A DNA stretch of 64,000 nucleotides from Nocardia fluminea (GTDB taxonomy: Bacteria > Actinomycetota > Actinomycetes > Mycobacteriales > Mycobacteriaceae), in NCBI RefSeq assembly GCF_002846365.1, contig NZ_PJMW01000002.1, forward strand, positions 2,232,001 through 2,296,000. The letters are read 5' to 3'. Shown in pieces: positions 17,496 to 27,233 of this stretch. Under the pieces are notes generated by a model. That model ran no database searches. It had not been told where the DNA came from and worked only from the letters and a program-made list of their open reading frames with translations. Position 1 is the first letter of the stretch. The number at the start of each line of letters is the position of its first letter. The position numbers were made by a program, and so were the translations under genes.

Positions 17496-17677
17496 AGCAC
17501 ATGTCCTCTCTCGCGAGCCGACCAGTCCATTGTGACCCGTTTTCGGCGTCCGCCGGTCTCGATCCGGACGCGGTGGTCCCGAGGACGAGGTTCGACGGCC
17601 CGTCAAGGGCCCACGCGCCCGGCGTCGTGCGCGTCACCACTTGGCAAAGACACGCATGCGGCTGTAGGCATGTAGCC

Positions 17678-18730
17678 ATGAGCACCGCTGCCGCCTACGC
17701 CAAGCCCTCTCCTGACGGGGCCTTCGAGAAGGTCACGATCGAACGCCGCGAAGTCGGTCCCGAGGATGTGCTGATCGATATCAAATACGCCGGTATCTGC
17801 CATTCCGATATCCACACCGCGCGTGACGAATGGGGTGGCACGCAGTATCCGTGCGTGCCCGGTCACGAGATCGCGGGCATCGTCGCCGCGGTCGGCTCCT
17901 CGGTGCACAAGTACCAGGTGGGGGACCGGGTCGGCGTCGGCTGCCTGGTGAACTCGTGCGGCAAGTGCGTGCCGTGTCTGGCGGGCGAGGAGCAGTACTG
18001 CACCAACGGCTCCATCTGGACCTACAACTCGCGCGTGCCCGAATCCGCGCAGCCCGGCGGGTACACGCTGGGCGGCTACTCCACCCAGATCGTGGTCGAC
18101 GAGAGCTTCGTCGTCTCGATTCCCGAGGGCATCGGACTCGATGTCGCCGCGCCACTGCTGTGCGCCGGTATCACGCTGTTCTCGCCGCTGAAGCACTGGA
18201 ACGCGGGACCGGGTAAGAAGGTCGCGATCATCGGCATGGGTGGGCTAGGGCACGTCGGCGTGAAGATCGCCGCGGCGCTGGGCGCGGAGGTGACCGTGCT
18301 CAGCCAGTCGCTGCGCAAGCGGGACGACGGCCTGCGCATGGGCGCCGATCACTACTACGCCACCAGCGACAAGGAGACCTTCCGTCAGCTGCGCGGCCAG
18401 TTCGACCTCATCATCAACACGGTCTCGGCCGATCTGCCCATCGACAGCTACCTGCGCCTGCTCGCCCTCGACGGCACACTCGTCATCCTGGGCCTGCCGG
18501 AGCACCCGATGAGCGTCACCGGGCGCAACCTCGCCGGTTTCCGCCGGTCGCTGGCGGGTTCGATGATCGGCGGCGTCGCGCAGACCCAGGAGATGCTGAA
18601 CTTCTGTGCCTCGCACGGGATCGGCGCGGAGATCGAACTGATCTCCGCCGACGAGATCGACTCCGCGTACGACCGCGTGGTCGCCAGCGATGTCCAGTAC
18701 CGGTTCGTGATCGACACCGCCACCGTGTGA
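17678..18730 (+). CDS. adhC: Zinc-dependent NADP alcohol dehydrogenase
   Basis: A 350-residue medium-chain dehydrogenase of the cinnamyl-alcohol/YahK type. Catalytic zinc ligands are in GICHSDIH and GHEIAG; the structural zinc cysteines are in [16 protein letters not shown]; the cofactor motif is [13 protein letters not shown]. It reduces aldehydes or oxidises primary alcohols. It resembles the M. tuberculosis AdhC (Rv3045) in length and motifs. ATG 17678 starts the conserved [11 protein letters not shown]; an ATG nine bases earlier is followed at once by a stop. Confidence 0.9.
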   Translation: MSTAAAYAKPSPDGAFEKVTIERREVGPEDVLIDIKYAGICHSDIHTARDEWGGTQYPCVPGHEIAGIVAAVGSSVHKYQVGDRVGVGCLVNSCGKCVPCLAGEEQYCTNGSIWTYNSRVPESAQPGGYTLGGYSTQIVVDESFVVSIPEGIGLDVAAPLLCAGITLFSPLKHWNAGPGKKVAIIGMGGLGHVGVKIAAALGAEVTVLSQSLRKRDDGLRMGADHYYATSDKETFRQLRGQFDLIINTVSADLPIDSYLRLLALDGTLVILGLPEHPMSVTGRNLAGFRRSLAGSMIGGVAQTQEMLNFCASHGIGAEIELISADEIDSAYDRVVASDVQYRFVIDTATV

Positions 18731-18781
18731 GGCGTGCGCGCCGACGGGCTGTCGGCGCACGCCCTGGGTACCGTGACATTC

Positions 18782-19972
18782 GTGGTTGCCGAGGACGAAT
18801 CCGCTGAACCCGCCGCACAGTCCGTCGAGGTGAGCGCCCTGCCCGCCTTCTGGTCGGTGCGCACACCCCCGCGCTGGCTGCCGCGGGCGCTGCTGTACGC
18901 CGTGCTCGCGGTAGCCGGATTGATCGCGGCGTTCTGGGTGCTCGGCAAGATGCAGGGCCTGCTCACGGTGCTGCTGGTGTCGATCTTCTTGGCCTTCGCG
19001 ATCGAACCCGCGGTGAATTGGCTTGCCGCGCGCGGTGTTCGGCGCGGGGCGGGCACCGGCGCGGTGTTCCTGCTGGTGCTGGTGGTGATCGTCGCGTTCG
19101 TGTGGACGCTGGGGGCGCTGCTGGTCAACCAGGTGACGATGCTGGTGACGAATGCCCCCGACTACGTCCAGGATCTGGTCGACTGGGTCAATTCGACTTT
19201 CCACCAGGACCTTTCGGGCGACGACCTCACCAAGTACGCCTCGGAGTGGAGTTCCACGATCGAGAAGTATCTGGTCGGTCTGGCCGGAAACGTCTGGGGC
19301 ATCGGCACTGTCGCGATCGGCGCGCTGTTCCAGCTGCTCGGGGTGCTGCTGTTCACGTTCTACTTCGCGGCCGACGGGCCGCGCTTCCGCACCTGGGTGT
19401 GTTCGCTGCTGCCGCCGAAACAGCAGAAGCATGTGTTGCGGGCCTGGGACATCGCGGTCGAGAAGACCGGCGGCTACATCTATTCGCGCGCCCTGCTGGC
19501 CCTGTGCTCGGCGGTCGCGCACTACGTGGCGCTGCGCGTGCTCGATGTGCCGTCGGCGTTCGCGCTGGCCTTGTGGGTCGGCGTCGTCTCCCAGTTCATC
19601 CCGACTGTCGGCACCTATATGGCCGGCGCGCTGCCCGTGCTCGTGGCGCTGGTGCACGACCCGATCACGGCGCTGTGGATTCTGTTGTTCATCATCGCCT
19701 ATCAGCAGTTCGAGAACTATGTGCTGCAGCCGCGCATCACCGCGACCACCCTGGACATGCATCCGGCGGTGGCCTTCGGCGCGGTGATCGCGGGCGCGGC
19801 ACTACTCGGGCCGACCGGCGCCCTCCTCGCCATCCCGGTCACCGCCACCCTGCAAGGGTTCGCGGGCGCATATGTGCGGCGCTACGAAGTCACCGAAGAG
19901 GCCGACCCACCACCGGCCAAGAAGAAGAAGCGCAAGAAACCCGAGCCCGAACCCGCACCCACCGACGAATAG
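18782..19972 (+). CDS. AI-2E family transporter (putative permease, PF01594 type)
   Basis: A 396-residue membrane protein with about eight hydrophobic segments. It shows the family features: an early pair of helices (ALLYAVLAVAGLIAAFWVLG, LLTVLLVSIFLAFAIEPAVNWLA), the soluble region between, and the conserved LPVLVALVHDPITALWILLFIIAYQQFENYVLQPRI-like block. The C-terminus is a Lys-rich, Pro/Glu tail. Substrates of this family vary and are mostly unknown. GTG 18782 sits seven bases after a -10 box TACCGT (18769-18774), suggesting a leaderless mRNA; in-frame GTGs at 18734 and 18773 are alternatives. Confidence 0.85.
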   Translation: MVAEDESAEPAAQSVEVSALPAFWSVRTPPRWLPRALLYAVLAVAGLIAAFWVLGKMQGLLTVLLVSIFLAFAIEPAVNWLAARGVRRGAGTGAVFLLVLVVIVAFVWTLGALLVNQVTMLVTNAPDYVQDLVDWVNSTFHQDLSGDDLTKYASEWSSTIEKYLVGLAGNVWGIGTVAIGALFQLLGVLLFTFYFAADGPRFRTWVCSLLPPKQQKHVLRAWDIAVEKTGGYIYSRALLALCSAVAHYVALRVLDVPSAFALALWVGVVSQFIPTVGTYMAGALPVLVALVHDPITALWILLFIIAYQQFENYVLQPRITATTLDMHPAVAFGAVIAGAALLGPTGALLAIPVTATLQGFAGAYVRRYEVTEEADPPPAKKKKRKKPEPEPAPTDE

Positions 19973-20052
19973 CCGGCGCATCGCGATCCTGTCGAGCAAC
20001 ATCAGACGCAGCCTGATCGGTCGTGGGACGCGGCGGCGGTAGCGTTCGGGGG

Positions 20053-21510
20053 ATGGACACGCTGAACTCGGTGATCGTCGATGTCAATGATGTGTTCTGG
20101 AACTGGTTGCTGATTCCGCTGGTCATCGCGGCCGGGGTGTACTTCACCGTGCGTAGTGGGGTTGTGCAGGTGCGGATGCTGCCCGAGATGTTCCGGGTGG
20201 TCGCGGAGAAGGGGCCGACGGCCGCCGACGGGAAGAAGTCGGTGTCGGCGTTCGGCGCGTTCAGTATCTCCGCGGCGGCGCGGGTGGGGACCGGCAACAT
20301 CGCCGGGGTCGCGACCGCGATCAGTGTCGGCGGGCCGGGGGCGGTGTTCTGGATGTGGGCGATGGCCACGGTGGGGGCCGCGTCGGCGTTCGTGGAATCC
20401 ACGCTCGCTCAGCTCTACAAGCGCCGCGAAAACGAGCCGGGGACCTTCCGCGGTGGCCCCGCGTACTACATGGAACACGGGCTGCGGCGTCGTTGGCAGG
20501 GGTTGGCGTTCGCGGTGATCATCACGGTGACCTTCGGGTTCGTGTTCAACGCCGTGCAGGCCAACACCATCGTGGCCACCAGCCGCGTCTCCTTCTCGGG
20601 GCTCGACGGTGACTGGTACGCCCCGCTGATCGGGCTCGGTCTGGTCGTGCTGCTCGGGCTGGTGATCTTCGGCGGGGTGCGCCGGATCAGCCACATCACC
20701 GAGGTTCTCGTTCCGGTGATGGCCCTGGTGTACCTGTTGCTCGGCATCGCGGTGGTCGCGTTGAACATCGACGACCTGCCGCGGGTGATCGCCGATATCG
20801 TCGGCGGGGCGTTCGGACTGCGCGAGGTGGTCGGCGGCGGCATCGGTGCCGCGATCACGCAGGGGATCCGGCGTGGCATGTTCTCCAACGAGGCGGGCCT
20901 CGGCTCGGCTCCGAATGCCGCTGCGGCCGCGGATGTCTCGCATCCGGTGAAGCAGGGGCTCGTGCAGTCGCTCGGCGTCTACTTCGACACCCTGCTGATC
21001 TGTTCGATCACCGCGTTCATCATCTTGACCAGTGACCCCGACCTGTCCGAGCGCCGCAGCGCGGACCTCACCCAGACCGCGTTGCAGGCGTCACTCGGCA
21101 GCTGGGCGGGCCACGTGCTCACGGCGGTGGTGTTCATGCTCGCGTTCAGCTCGATGATCGGGAATTTCTACTACGGCCGATCCAACATCGAATTCATGAC
21201 GACCCGTCCGCAGGTGCTCACCTGGTTCCGAATCCTGGTGCTGGTAGCAGTCTTCGGCGGCGCGCTCGGCTCGGTGAGCCTGATCTGGAACCTGGCCGAC
21301 GTGTTCATGGGCGTGATGGCGCTGGTCAACCTGGCCGCGATCATCCCGCTCGGTGTCATCGCGTTCCGCCTGCTCGCCGACTACCGCGAGCAGCGCGGCG
21401 CTGGTGCGAACCCGGTGTATGTGCACCGCGGCGACATCGCCGACCCGGCGGGCGTGCAGTGCTGGCAGGCAACGATTGCGTCGAGCTTGCCCGGTAAACC
21501 CACTCAGTAG
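20053..21510 (+). CDS. Sodium:alanine/amino-acid symporter (AGCS family)
   Basis: A 485-residue membrane protein of the alanine or glycine:cation symporter family. The diagnostic block GTGNIAGVATAISVGGPGAVFWMW near residue 80 and GGIGAAITQGIRRGMFSNEAGLGSA near 270 are both present, with about ten membrane helices. It imports small amino acids with sodium or protons. ATG 20053 lies seven bases behind a -10-like TAGCGT (20040-20045), suggesting a leaderless transcript. The PPK2 gene follows at 15 bases. Confidence 0.92.
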   Translation: MDTLNSVIVDVNDVFWNWLLIPLVIAAGVYFTVRSGVVQVRMLPEMFRVVAEKGPTAADGKKSVSAFGAFSISAAARVGTGNIAGVATAISVGGPGAVFWMWAMATVGAASAFVESTLAQLYKRRENEPGTFRGGPAYYMEHGLRRRWQGLAFAVIITVTFGFVFNAVQANTIVATSRVSFSGLDGDWYAPLIGLGLVVLLGLVIFGGVRRISHITEVLVPVMALVYLLLGIAVVALNIDDLPRVIADIVGGAFGLREVVGGGIGAAITQGIRRGMFSNEAGLGSAPNAAAAADVSHPVKQGLVQSLGVYFDTLLICSITAFIILTSDPDLSERRSADLTQTALQASLGSWAGHVLTAVVFMLAFSSMIGNFYYGRSNIEFMTTRPQVLTWFRILVLVAVFGGALGSVSLIWNLADVFMGVMALVNLAAIIPLGVIAFRLLADYREQRGAGANPVYVHRGDIADPAGVQCWQATIASSLPGKPTQ

Positions 21511-21525
21511 TGGTAGGCATGGGAA

Positions 21526-22371
21526 ATGGCGAAACAATGGACCGAAACGGCCGATATCGCACTGCGCGCCGACGGTCAGCGCGTCGCCGATCTCGACACC
21601 TCGAGCACGCCGGGCTTCGACGGCGGTAAGCGACTCGGTAAGGAACTGCTCGCCGAACGGGCGCTGGTGCTCTCGGTCTTGCAGGAGAAGCTGTTCGCGC
21701 ACGGCCGCACGGGCGGGCAGCGCAGTGTGCTGCTGATCTTGCAGGGCATGGACACCGCGGGCAAGGGCGGCATCGTGCGGCACGTTATCGGTTCGGTCGA
21801 CCCGCAAGGCGTCGATCACGCGTCGTTCGGCGTGCCCACCGAGCTGGAGAAGCAGCACGATTTCCTGTGGCGCATCCGCAACAAACTGCCCGCCCACGGT
21901 CAGCTCGGCGTCTTCGACCGCTCCCACTACGAGGACGTCCTGGTGGTGCGGGTGCACGACCTCGTACCCCAGGCGGAGTGGGAGCAGCGCTACGACCAGA
22001 TCAACGCGTTCGAGAAGGAGATCGCCGACGCGGGCACCACCATCGTGAAGGTCGCCATGTTCGTCTCCCTCGACGAGCAGAAGAAGCGGCTGCGCGAACG
22101 GCTCGAGCGCCCGGACAAATACTGGAAGTTCAACCCCTCCGACATCACCGAACGCGCGTACTGGCCCGAGTACCAGAAGGCCTACCAGGCCGTTCTCGAC
22201 CGCACCGATACCGAATACGCGCCCTGGCACGTGCTGCCCTCGGACAACAAGTGGTACGCGCGGCTGGCGGTCACCGAGTTGCTGATCGCCGCGCTGGCCC
22301 AGCTGGAACTCGACTGGCCACCGGCCGACTTCGACATCGCCGAGCAGTTGCGCCGGCTCGACGAGTCCTGA
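21526..22371 (+). CDS. ppk2: Polyphosphate kinase 2 family nucleotide phosphotransferase
   Basis: A 281-residue PPK2-type protein. It has the Walker A motif GMDTAGKGGIVRHV, Walker B region LGVFDRSHYEDVLV, and the lid-type Arg/Lys-rich segment KKRLRERLERPDKYWKFNPSD. PPK2 enzymes move phosphate between polyphosphate and AMP, ADP or GDP; which one cannot be told here. ATG 21526 starts 15 bases after the symporter stop, so they may be co-transcribed. Confidence 0.9.
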   Translation: MAKQWTETADIALRADGQRVADLDTSSTPGFDGGKRLGKELLAERALVLSVLQEKLFAHGRTGGQRSVLLILQGMDTAGKGGIVRHVIGSVDPQGVDHASFGVPTELEKQHDFLWRIRNKLPAHGQLGVFDRSHYEDVLVVRVHDLVPQAEWEQRYDQINAFEKEIADAGTTIVKVAMFVSLDEQKKRLRERLERPDKYWKFNPSDITERAYWPEYQKAYQAVLDRTDTEYAPWHVLPSDNKWYARLAVTELLIAALAQLELDWPPADFDIAEQLRRLDES

Positions 22372-22454
22372 CCGCGAGCGCGACGAGCATTGCGGAAACT
22401 CTCAGGTTCGGCCCGCATGATGTTCCCGGTGGGGAGCCAACGAGCGAAAGGCGT

Positions 22455-23216
22455 GTGACGACGGTGAGCACGGGCAAGAGTCCCTCGGGCAAGAATCCGC
22501 TGGCGGCGGCCGAGGCGGCCGACAAGAAGCGCAAGATTGCGATCCAGGTGGGCGTCGCCGCCGTCCTGGTGGCGCTCGTCGCGGCCATCGGCATCGGCAT
22601 CGCGGTGAAGAAGTCCGATTCCGACACGTCGACCTCGGCGGCGCAGCTGCCCGCGACGGGCGGGGCGGTCACCGAGACCGGCACGGTCGTGATCGGCAAC
22701 CCCGATGCGAAGGTGAAGGTGCGCGTGGTCGCCGACCTGCAGTGCCCGGCCTGCAAGCAGTTCGAGGCCGCCAACGGGGAGACGCTGGCCAAGGCCGCCG
22801 CCGACGGCACCGCCTCGGTCGAGTACCAGATCATCTCGTTCCTCGACAAGGCCTCGACCAACCAGTACTCCTCGCGGGCGGCCAACGCGTCGTTCTGCGT
22901 GGCGAAGTCCGACACCACCAAGTACCAGTCCTGGTTGCAGACCATGTTCGAGAAGCAGCCCGCCGAGGGCGGCGCCGGTCTGAGCAACGACGAGCTCGTC
23001 CAGATCGCCACCGACGTCGGCTACACCGATCCGGCCGTGGCGACCTGCATCGTCGACAAGCCGTACAACGACTACATCCAGCAGGTCACCCAGACCACGC
23101 TGCAGAGCGGCGTGAAGTCGACGCCGTCGGTGTACATCAACGGCCAGCTGAACCAGACCGACGCGATCTTCACCGAGAACGGCCTGGCCCCCGTGATCGC
23201 TGACGCGGCCAAGTGA
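22455..23216 (+). CDS. DsbA-like membrane-anchored thioredoxin-fold oxidoreductase
   Basis: A 253-residue protein. A short cytoplasmic tail (KNPLAAAEAADKKRK) precedes one membrane helix (VGVAAVLVALVAAIGIGIAV); the rest faces outwards. The thioredoxin-fold part has the redox motif CPAC (Cys97, Cys100) and the cis-Pro region KSTPSVYINGQL. It probably introduces disulfides into exported proteins. GTG 22455 is used; GTG 22464 is equally possible. The stop overlaps the start of the VKOR gene by four bases (GTGA), so the donor and its reoxidising partner are made together. Confidence 0.9.
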   Translation: MTTVSTGKSPSGKNPLAAAEAADKKRKIAIQVGVAAVLVALVAAIGIGIAVKKSDSDTSTSAAQLPATGGAVTETGTVVIGNPDAKVKVRVVADLQCPACKQFEAANGETLAKAAADGTASVEYQIISFLDKASTNQYSSRAANASFCVAKSDTTKYQSWLQTMFEKQPAEGGAGLSNDELVQIATDVGYTDPAVATCIVDKPYNDYIQQVTQTTLQSGVKSTPSVYINGQLNQTDAIFTENGLAPVIADAAK

Positions 23217-23779
23217 TCACCGCCCCCGCCCGCTCGGCCTGGCTGCTGCTGATCGCCGGGCTGGCGGGCTGGCTCGCGTCGTTCACGCTCACCGTCGAAC
23301 GGTTCAAGCTGTTCGTCGACCCGAACTACGTGACCTCGTGCAGCATCAACTCGGTGCTCTCGTGCGGGTCGATCATGAAGACCGACCAGGCCGCGGTCTT
23401 CGGTTTCCCCAACCCGCTGATCGGCGTCGTCGGGTTCTCCGTGGTGGTGACTCTCGCCGTGCTGTCGGTGGTGGGCGTCGGTTTCCCGCGCTGGATCTGG
23501 GGTGGGCTGTGGCTGGGCACGGTGCTCGGCATCGCCGGGTTGTGCTGGCTGATCTTCCAGAGCCTGTACCGGATCAACGCGCTGTGCCCGTACTGCATGG
23601 TGGTGTGGGTGGCGGTGCCGGTGCTGTTCGCGGTGACCACGCAGGAACTGTGGGGCCGCTCGCGCGGGGTGATGGGGATCCTCGCCGAATGGCGCTGGAC
23701 CCTGGTCGTGGTGTTCTACGCGGTGGTGCTGCTGCTGGTGTTCCTGAAGTTCCAGGACTACTGGCTAAGCCTGGTCTGA
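23213..23779 (+). CDS. Vitamin K epoxide reductase family protein (VKOR)
   Basis: A 188-residue membrane protein with about five helices. It carries the loop cysteine pair Cys43/Cys51 (SCSINSVLSC) and the active-site CPYC (Cys125, Cys128). Bacterial VKORs reoxidise DsbA-like proteins and pass the electrons to quinones, replacing DsbB in actinobacteria. The start GTG overlaps the stop of the DsbA-like gene. Its 3' end overlaps the end of the convergent methyltransferase gene by 15 bases. Confidence 0.92.
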   Translation: MITAPARSAWLLLIAGLAGWLASFTLTVERFKLFVDPNYVTSCSINSVLSCGSIMKTDQAAVFGFPNPLIGVVGFSVVVTLAVLSVVGVGFPRWIWGGLWLGTVLGIAGLCWLIFQSLYRINALCPYCMVVWVAVPVLFAVTTQELWGRSRGVMGILAEWRWTLVVVFYAVVLLLVFLKFQDYWLSLV

Positions 23780-24409
23780 TAGGGGTTTGGTGGCGTCCAC
23801 GTATTGCATGAAACGGTGGACGCGCTGGTCGATTTCGGTCAGGCCCGCCCGGGCGAACAGCTTCGGGAAGATGTCGCGGTCGAACAGGCGCAGGCCGCTG
23901 AGGCTCGCCGCCAGGCTGCTCGCCGAGCCGAAGAGGTTGTCCTCGGCATAACTGGTGCTGATCGCGATGCGGCCGCCGGGAGCGAGGACGCGAATCATCT
24001 CGCGGGTGGCGACCAGCGGATCGGGGATCAGGTAGAGCGCGCCGAAACAGCAGACGGCGTCGAAGGTTCCGTCGGCGAAGGGCAGGGTGCGCGCGTCGCC
24101 GCGGACGTAGCCGACGCGGGGGCTCGCGTTGTCCTCGGCGGCTTTGGCCAGCATCGGCGCCGAGAAGTCCACGCCCGTGACGAAGCCGTCCTTGGTCAGG
24201 TACTCGCTGAGGTAGCGGGTGAAATTGCCTGGGCCGCAAGCCACATCGAGCACCCGCATGGGGCCGCTCAGGCGCAGGGCACCGACCGCGTCGCGGCGAT
24301 CGGTGCCGGTGGTCCGGCCGCTGGCGAGATAGAACAGCGTGGGCCGCCACGCGTGCTCGTACACCGCCGCCAGCGCCGGGGCGTTCATCGTCCTGCGTGC
24401 GAGATTCAC
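23765..24409 (-). CDS. Class I SAM-dependent methyltransferase
   Basis: A 214-residue methyltransferase. The SAM-binding motif I is VLDVACGPGNFT, followed by VTGVDFSAPML (acidic end of strand 2), GDARTLPF and the post-motif VLAPGGRIAI. It belongs to the Methyltransf_11 type; the acceptor is unknown. It overlaps the next upstream gene by four bases and so probably shares an operon with the enoyl-reductase-like gene, which hints at a lipid or quinone substrate. Its 3' end overlaps VKOR. Confidence 0.85.
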   Translation of the reverse strand: MNLARRTMNAPALAAVYEHAWRPTLFYLASGRTTGTDRRDAVGALRLSGPMRVLDVACGPGNFTRYLSEYLTKDGFVTGVDFSAPMLAKAAEDNASPRVGYVRGDARTLPFADGTFDAVCCFGALYLIPDPLVATREMIRVLAPGGRIAISTSYAEDNLFGSASSLAASLSGLRLFDRDIFPKLFARAGLTEIDQRVHRFMQYVDATKPLSDQA

Positions 24410-25650
24410 TGCCGTGCGACCTCGATGGTCATGCCGGCCTCGCGCAGCCTCGCGGAGAGCGCCTCACCCATCGCGGAGGCGGGGGTGAGCACGCCCGCGC
24501 GTTCGGGCAGGGTGTCGAAGGCCAGGCTCAGGCCGCTCTGACCGAGCAGCACAGCGGTGGCCTGGTAGCCGGGGTCGCCGGTGCCAGAGAAGGTGGCCTG
24601 ATACTTGGCGCCGGAGCTGGTGCGGGCGAAGGTCTTCATGGTGAACCACCCACTGCGGCGGGCCTTCTCGTCGGGGCCGGTGCCGGGCTCGGGCAGGATC
24701 CGGTCGAGCAGCTTGCGGCCGAGCGAAAACCTCGACAGGACCGCGCCCGAGGCCATGCCGCCGGCGATGCCGCCGGCGATGCCCGCGGCGACCAGCGGCG
24801 CGGCGGTCGAGGCGCCCGCGTTCATCACCTCGCGGTAGCGGAACTGCTTGCCGTAAACCCAGCCCAGCAGGCCGTTGGTGCGGCGCACGACCTTGGTGTT
24901 GTGCGAGGCCATCACGAACGTGGTGACCCAGCCGTCCAAGCTGTCATCGATGCTGTCGGCGCGGGCCAGCGCCTGATCGGACTGGCGGCCGACATCGGGT
25001 TCCATGCTGCGGTCCGGGCTCAGCGAGTACGGGTGGGCCAGGATCTTGCCGCGCGCGGAATCCGCCGCGATGTCCTCCATCATGGCGCGCCCGGAATCGA
25101 TGGTGCCGCCGCTCATGCCGCCCTTGAGGTAGGCCACCAGGGTGGTGTCCTCCAGCTCTCCGGTGTTGTCGGCGACCGTAGCGCGGTAGATCTCGTAGAC
25201 ACTCAGATCCGACGGAATCGAGTCGTAGCCGCAGGAATTCACGATCTTGGCGCCGGAGTCGATCGCGGTCTGCTCGTACCTCTCGATGGCGTCGTGGATG
25301 AACAGCGGTTCACCGGTGAGGTCGGCGTAGTGGGTGCCCGCCGCGGCGCACGCGCCCAACAGCGCCATGCCGTAGCGCAGGTACGGGCCGACGGTGGTGA
25401 CCACGACCTTGGTGCGCTCGGCCATCGCGGCCAGCGCCGCGGGGTCACGGGAATCGGCGACCACGAGTTCCCAGGTCGCGGCGGCCGGGCCGAGCTCGTC
25501 GCGGGTGGCGGCGAGTTTGGCCGCCGAGCGACCGGCCAGGGCGATCTTGGCGTCGGCCGGGGCCGCGGTGAGCAGGTACTCGGCGGTGAGTTTGCCGACG
25601 AAGCCGGTCGCGCCGAACAGGATCAGGTCGAACTCACGGTGCTGCGGCAT
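24406..25650 (-). CDS. Saccharopine dehydrogenase-like protein (trans-acting enoyl reductase family)
   Basis: A 414-residue protein with an N-terminal Rossmann fold (FDLILFGATGFVGKLTAEYL) and the family blocks VVTTVGPYLRYG, GTHYADLTGEP and IVNSCGYDSIPSDL. It matches the group including M. tuberculosis Rv2449c and the trans-acting enoyl reductase Rv2953, from memory. The latter reduces intermediates of phenolic glycolipid and dimycocerosate synthesis. No polyketide synthase is nearby, so the substrate is open. It starts 22 bases after the AarF kinase stop and overlaps the methyltransferase by four bases. Confidence 0.82.
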   Translation of the reverse strand: MPQHREFDLILFGATGFVGKLTAEYLLTAAPADAKIALAGRSAAKLAATRDELGPAAATWELVVADSRDPAALAAMAERTKVVVTTVGPYLRYGMALLGACAAAGTHYADLTGEPLFIHDAIERYEQTAIDSGAKIVNSCGYDSIPSDLSVYEIYRATVADNTGELEDTTLVAYLKGGMSGGTIDSGRAMMEDIAADSARGKILAHPYSLSPDRSMEPDVGRQSDQALARADSIDDSLDGWVTTFVMASHNTKVVRRTNGLLGWVYGKQFRYREVMNAGASTAAPLVAAGIAGGIAGGMASGAVLSRFSLGRKLLDRILPEPGTGPDEKARRSGWFTMKTFARTSSGAKYQATFSGTGDPGYQATAVLLGQSGLSLAFDTLPERAGVLTPASAMGEALSARLREAGMTIEVARQ

Positions 25651-25672
25651 GACGCGCCTTTCGAAAGATGAT

Positions 25673-27106
25673 TCAGGGCTTGGTGGCTGGTGCGCTCGCC
25701 TTGCGGGGCGCGCGAGTCTTCTTCACCGGTTTCGGTGGATGAGCGGCGAGCCAATCGCGGTGGGCCAGGCCCAGTTCGGTGACCGGGGGCTCGCCGTAGA
25801 GCCATTCCCTGGCGATCAGATGCCAGTTGTTGGTGCTGTCGAGCTGGCCGAGCATGCCGAAGGTGAGGAAGTCGGCGCGGCGCGAGAACAGGTGTTCGGG
25901 CGGCAGGTTCTGCTGCTTCATGCCGGTGAACTCGCTGGCCCTGGGGTCGACGGCGAGCAGGAACGCGCCGCTGGCCAGTTCCGGGGTGATGGTGAGTTCC
26001 TCGTCGACCAGGCACCATTCCGAGGCGGCGAGCACGTACTCGAGGCATTCCTCGGCGCCGATCTCCTCGGGCGAATCGATCACGCCGCGATCGATCATCA
26101 ACTGCCGCAGGTCTTCCGCGCGATCCTCGGCGGCGGCGCGCAGGCATTGGATCTCGAATCCGACCAGCTTGGGGTCCATCCGGTTGAACAACCCGAAATC
26201 CAGGAAGGCGACGCGGCCGTCACGGGCCAGCAGCACATTGCCCGGATGCGGGTCGCCACAGAACTCGTTGAAGCTGAACAGCGAGCCGACATAGAACCGG
26301 TAGATGATCTCGCCGACCCGATCACGCACGGCGGCGGGCATTTTCCGGATCTCGTCGAAGCCGTCGCCGTCGATGAACTCGCTGACCAGCACCCGGGTGG
26401 TCGACAGCTCCGGCACCGAGGAGGGCACCACGATGAACGGGTGCTCGCGGTACAGGTGCGCGATCTCGGCCTGGGTGGCGGCTTCGGCCTGGTAGTCGAG
26501 CTCGCTCTCCATGTTCAGTTTCAGCTCGTCGAGCACCGCGGGGGTGATCCACGGCATCGCCGAGGCCAGCACCCGCCGGAACATGGTGAGGTTCTTCAGA
26601 TCCGCGCGCACGGCGGCGTCGACGCCGGGGTACTGGACCTTCACCGCGACAGCCCGGCCGTCGTTCAGCGTGGCCCGGTACACCTGGCCGATCGAGGCGG
26701 CGGCGATCGGCTCCGGATCGAACTCGGCGAAGATCTCCGTCAGCGGGGCACCGAAATCCTGCTCGATCACCGCGCGCATGGACTCGAACGACACCGTCGG
26801 CGCCGCGTTGCGCAGCACCGCCAGGCGCTGCTGGAACCGCTCGCGATGGTTCTCCGGCACCAGATCCAGGTCGAGCACCGACATCATCTGGCCCAGCTTC
26901 ATGGCCACGCCCTTCATGGTGCCCAGCACCATGACCACCTGTTCGGTGGTGCGGATCATCGACTCCTCGGCCATTCGCGCGCGCACGGCCTCCGACCGGC
27001 CGCGCATCGAAAGCCTGGTCTTCTTCGAGCGGATAACAGACCCCGCCGCGACCGCCCCCAGCTTCGTTCCGCGGGCAAGCCGGGAAGTCGGCACGTTCTT
27101 CGCCAT
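25673..27106 (-). CDS. AarF/UbiB family atypical kinase (ABC1)
   Basis: A 477-residue protein of the ABC1/ADCK/UbiB family. The N-terminal KxGQ signature is MKLGQMMSVL; ATP-binding features include AAASIGQVYRA (Ala-rich loop), VAVKVQYPG (Lys), and the catalytic and metal regions FCGDPHPGNVLL and VAFLDFGLF. These kinase-like ATPases support quinone synthesis or lipid handling at the membrane. ATG 27106 has GGAGG upstream. The C-terminus is a Lys/Pro/Ala tail. It heads the three-gene run down to 23765. Confidence 0.9.
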   Translation of the reverse strand: MAKNVPTSRLARGTKLGAVAAGSVIRSKKTRLSMRGRSEAVRARMAEESMIRTTEQVVMVLGTMKGVAMKLGQMMSVLDLDLVPENHRERFQQRLAVLRNAAPTVSFESMRAVIEQDFGAPLTEIFAEFDPEPIAAASIGQVYRATLNDGRAVAVKVQYPGVDAAVRADLKNLTMFRRVLASAMPWITPAVLDELKLNMESELDYQAEAATQAEIAHLYREHPFIVVPSSVPELSTTRVLVSEFIDGDGFDEIRKMPAAVRDRVGEIIYRFYVGSLFSFNEFCGDPHPGNVLLARDGRVAFLDFGLFNRMDPKLVGFEIQCLRAAAEDRAEDLRQLMIDRGVIDSPEEIGAEECLEYVLAASEWCLVDEELTITPELASGAFLLAVDPRASEFTGMKQQNLPPEHLFSRRADFLTFGMLGQLDSTNNWHLIAREWLYGEPPVTELGLAHRDWLAAHPPKPVKKTRAPRKASAPATKP

Positions 27107-27233
27107 CGAGATACCTCCGTTGGTGCCGACGCGCACGGCGGTGACACAAGCCACAGCGTCCCGCCCGGGTTCAGCGTAGCCAACCGCGCGGCATTGTCGA
27201 GCCCGGCTCCCTCGAACGCGGGAAAACCCCGTG

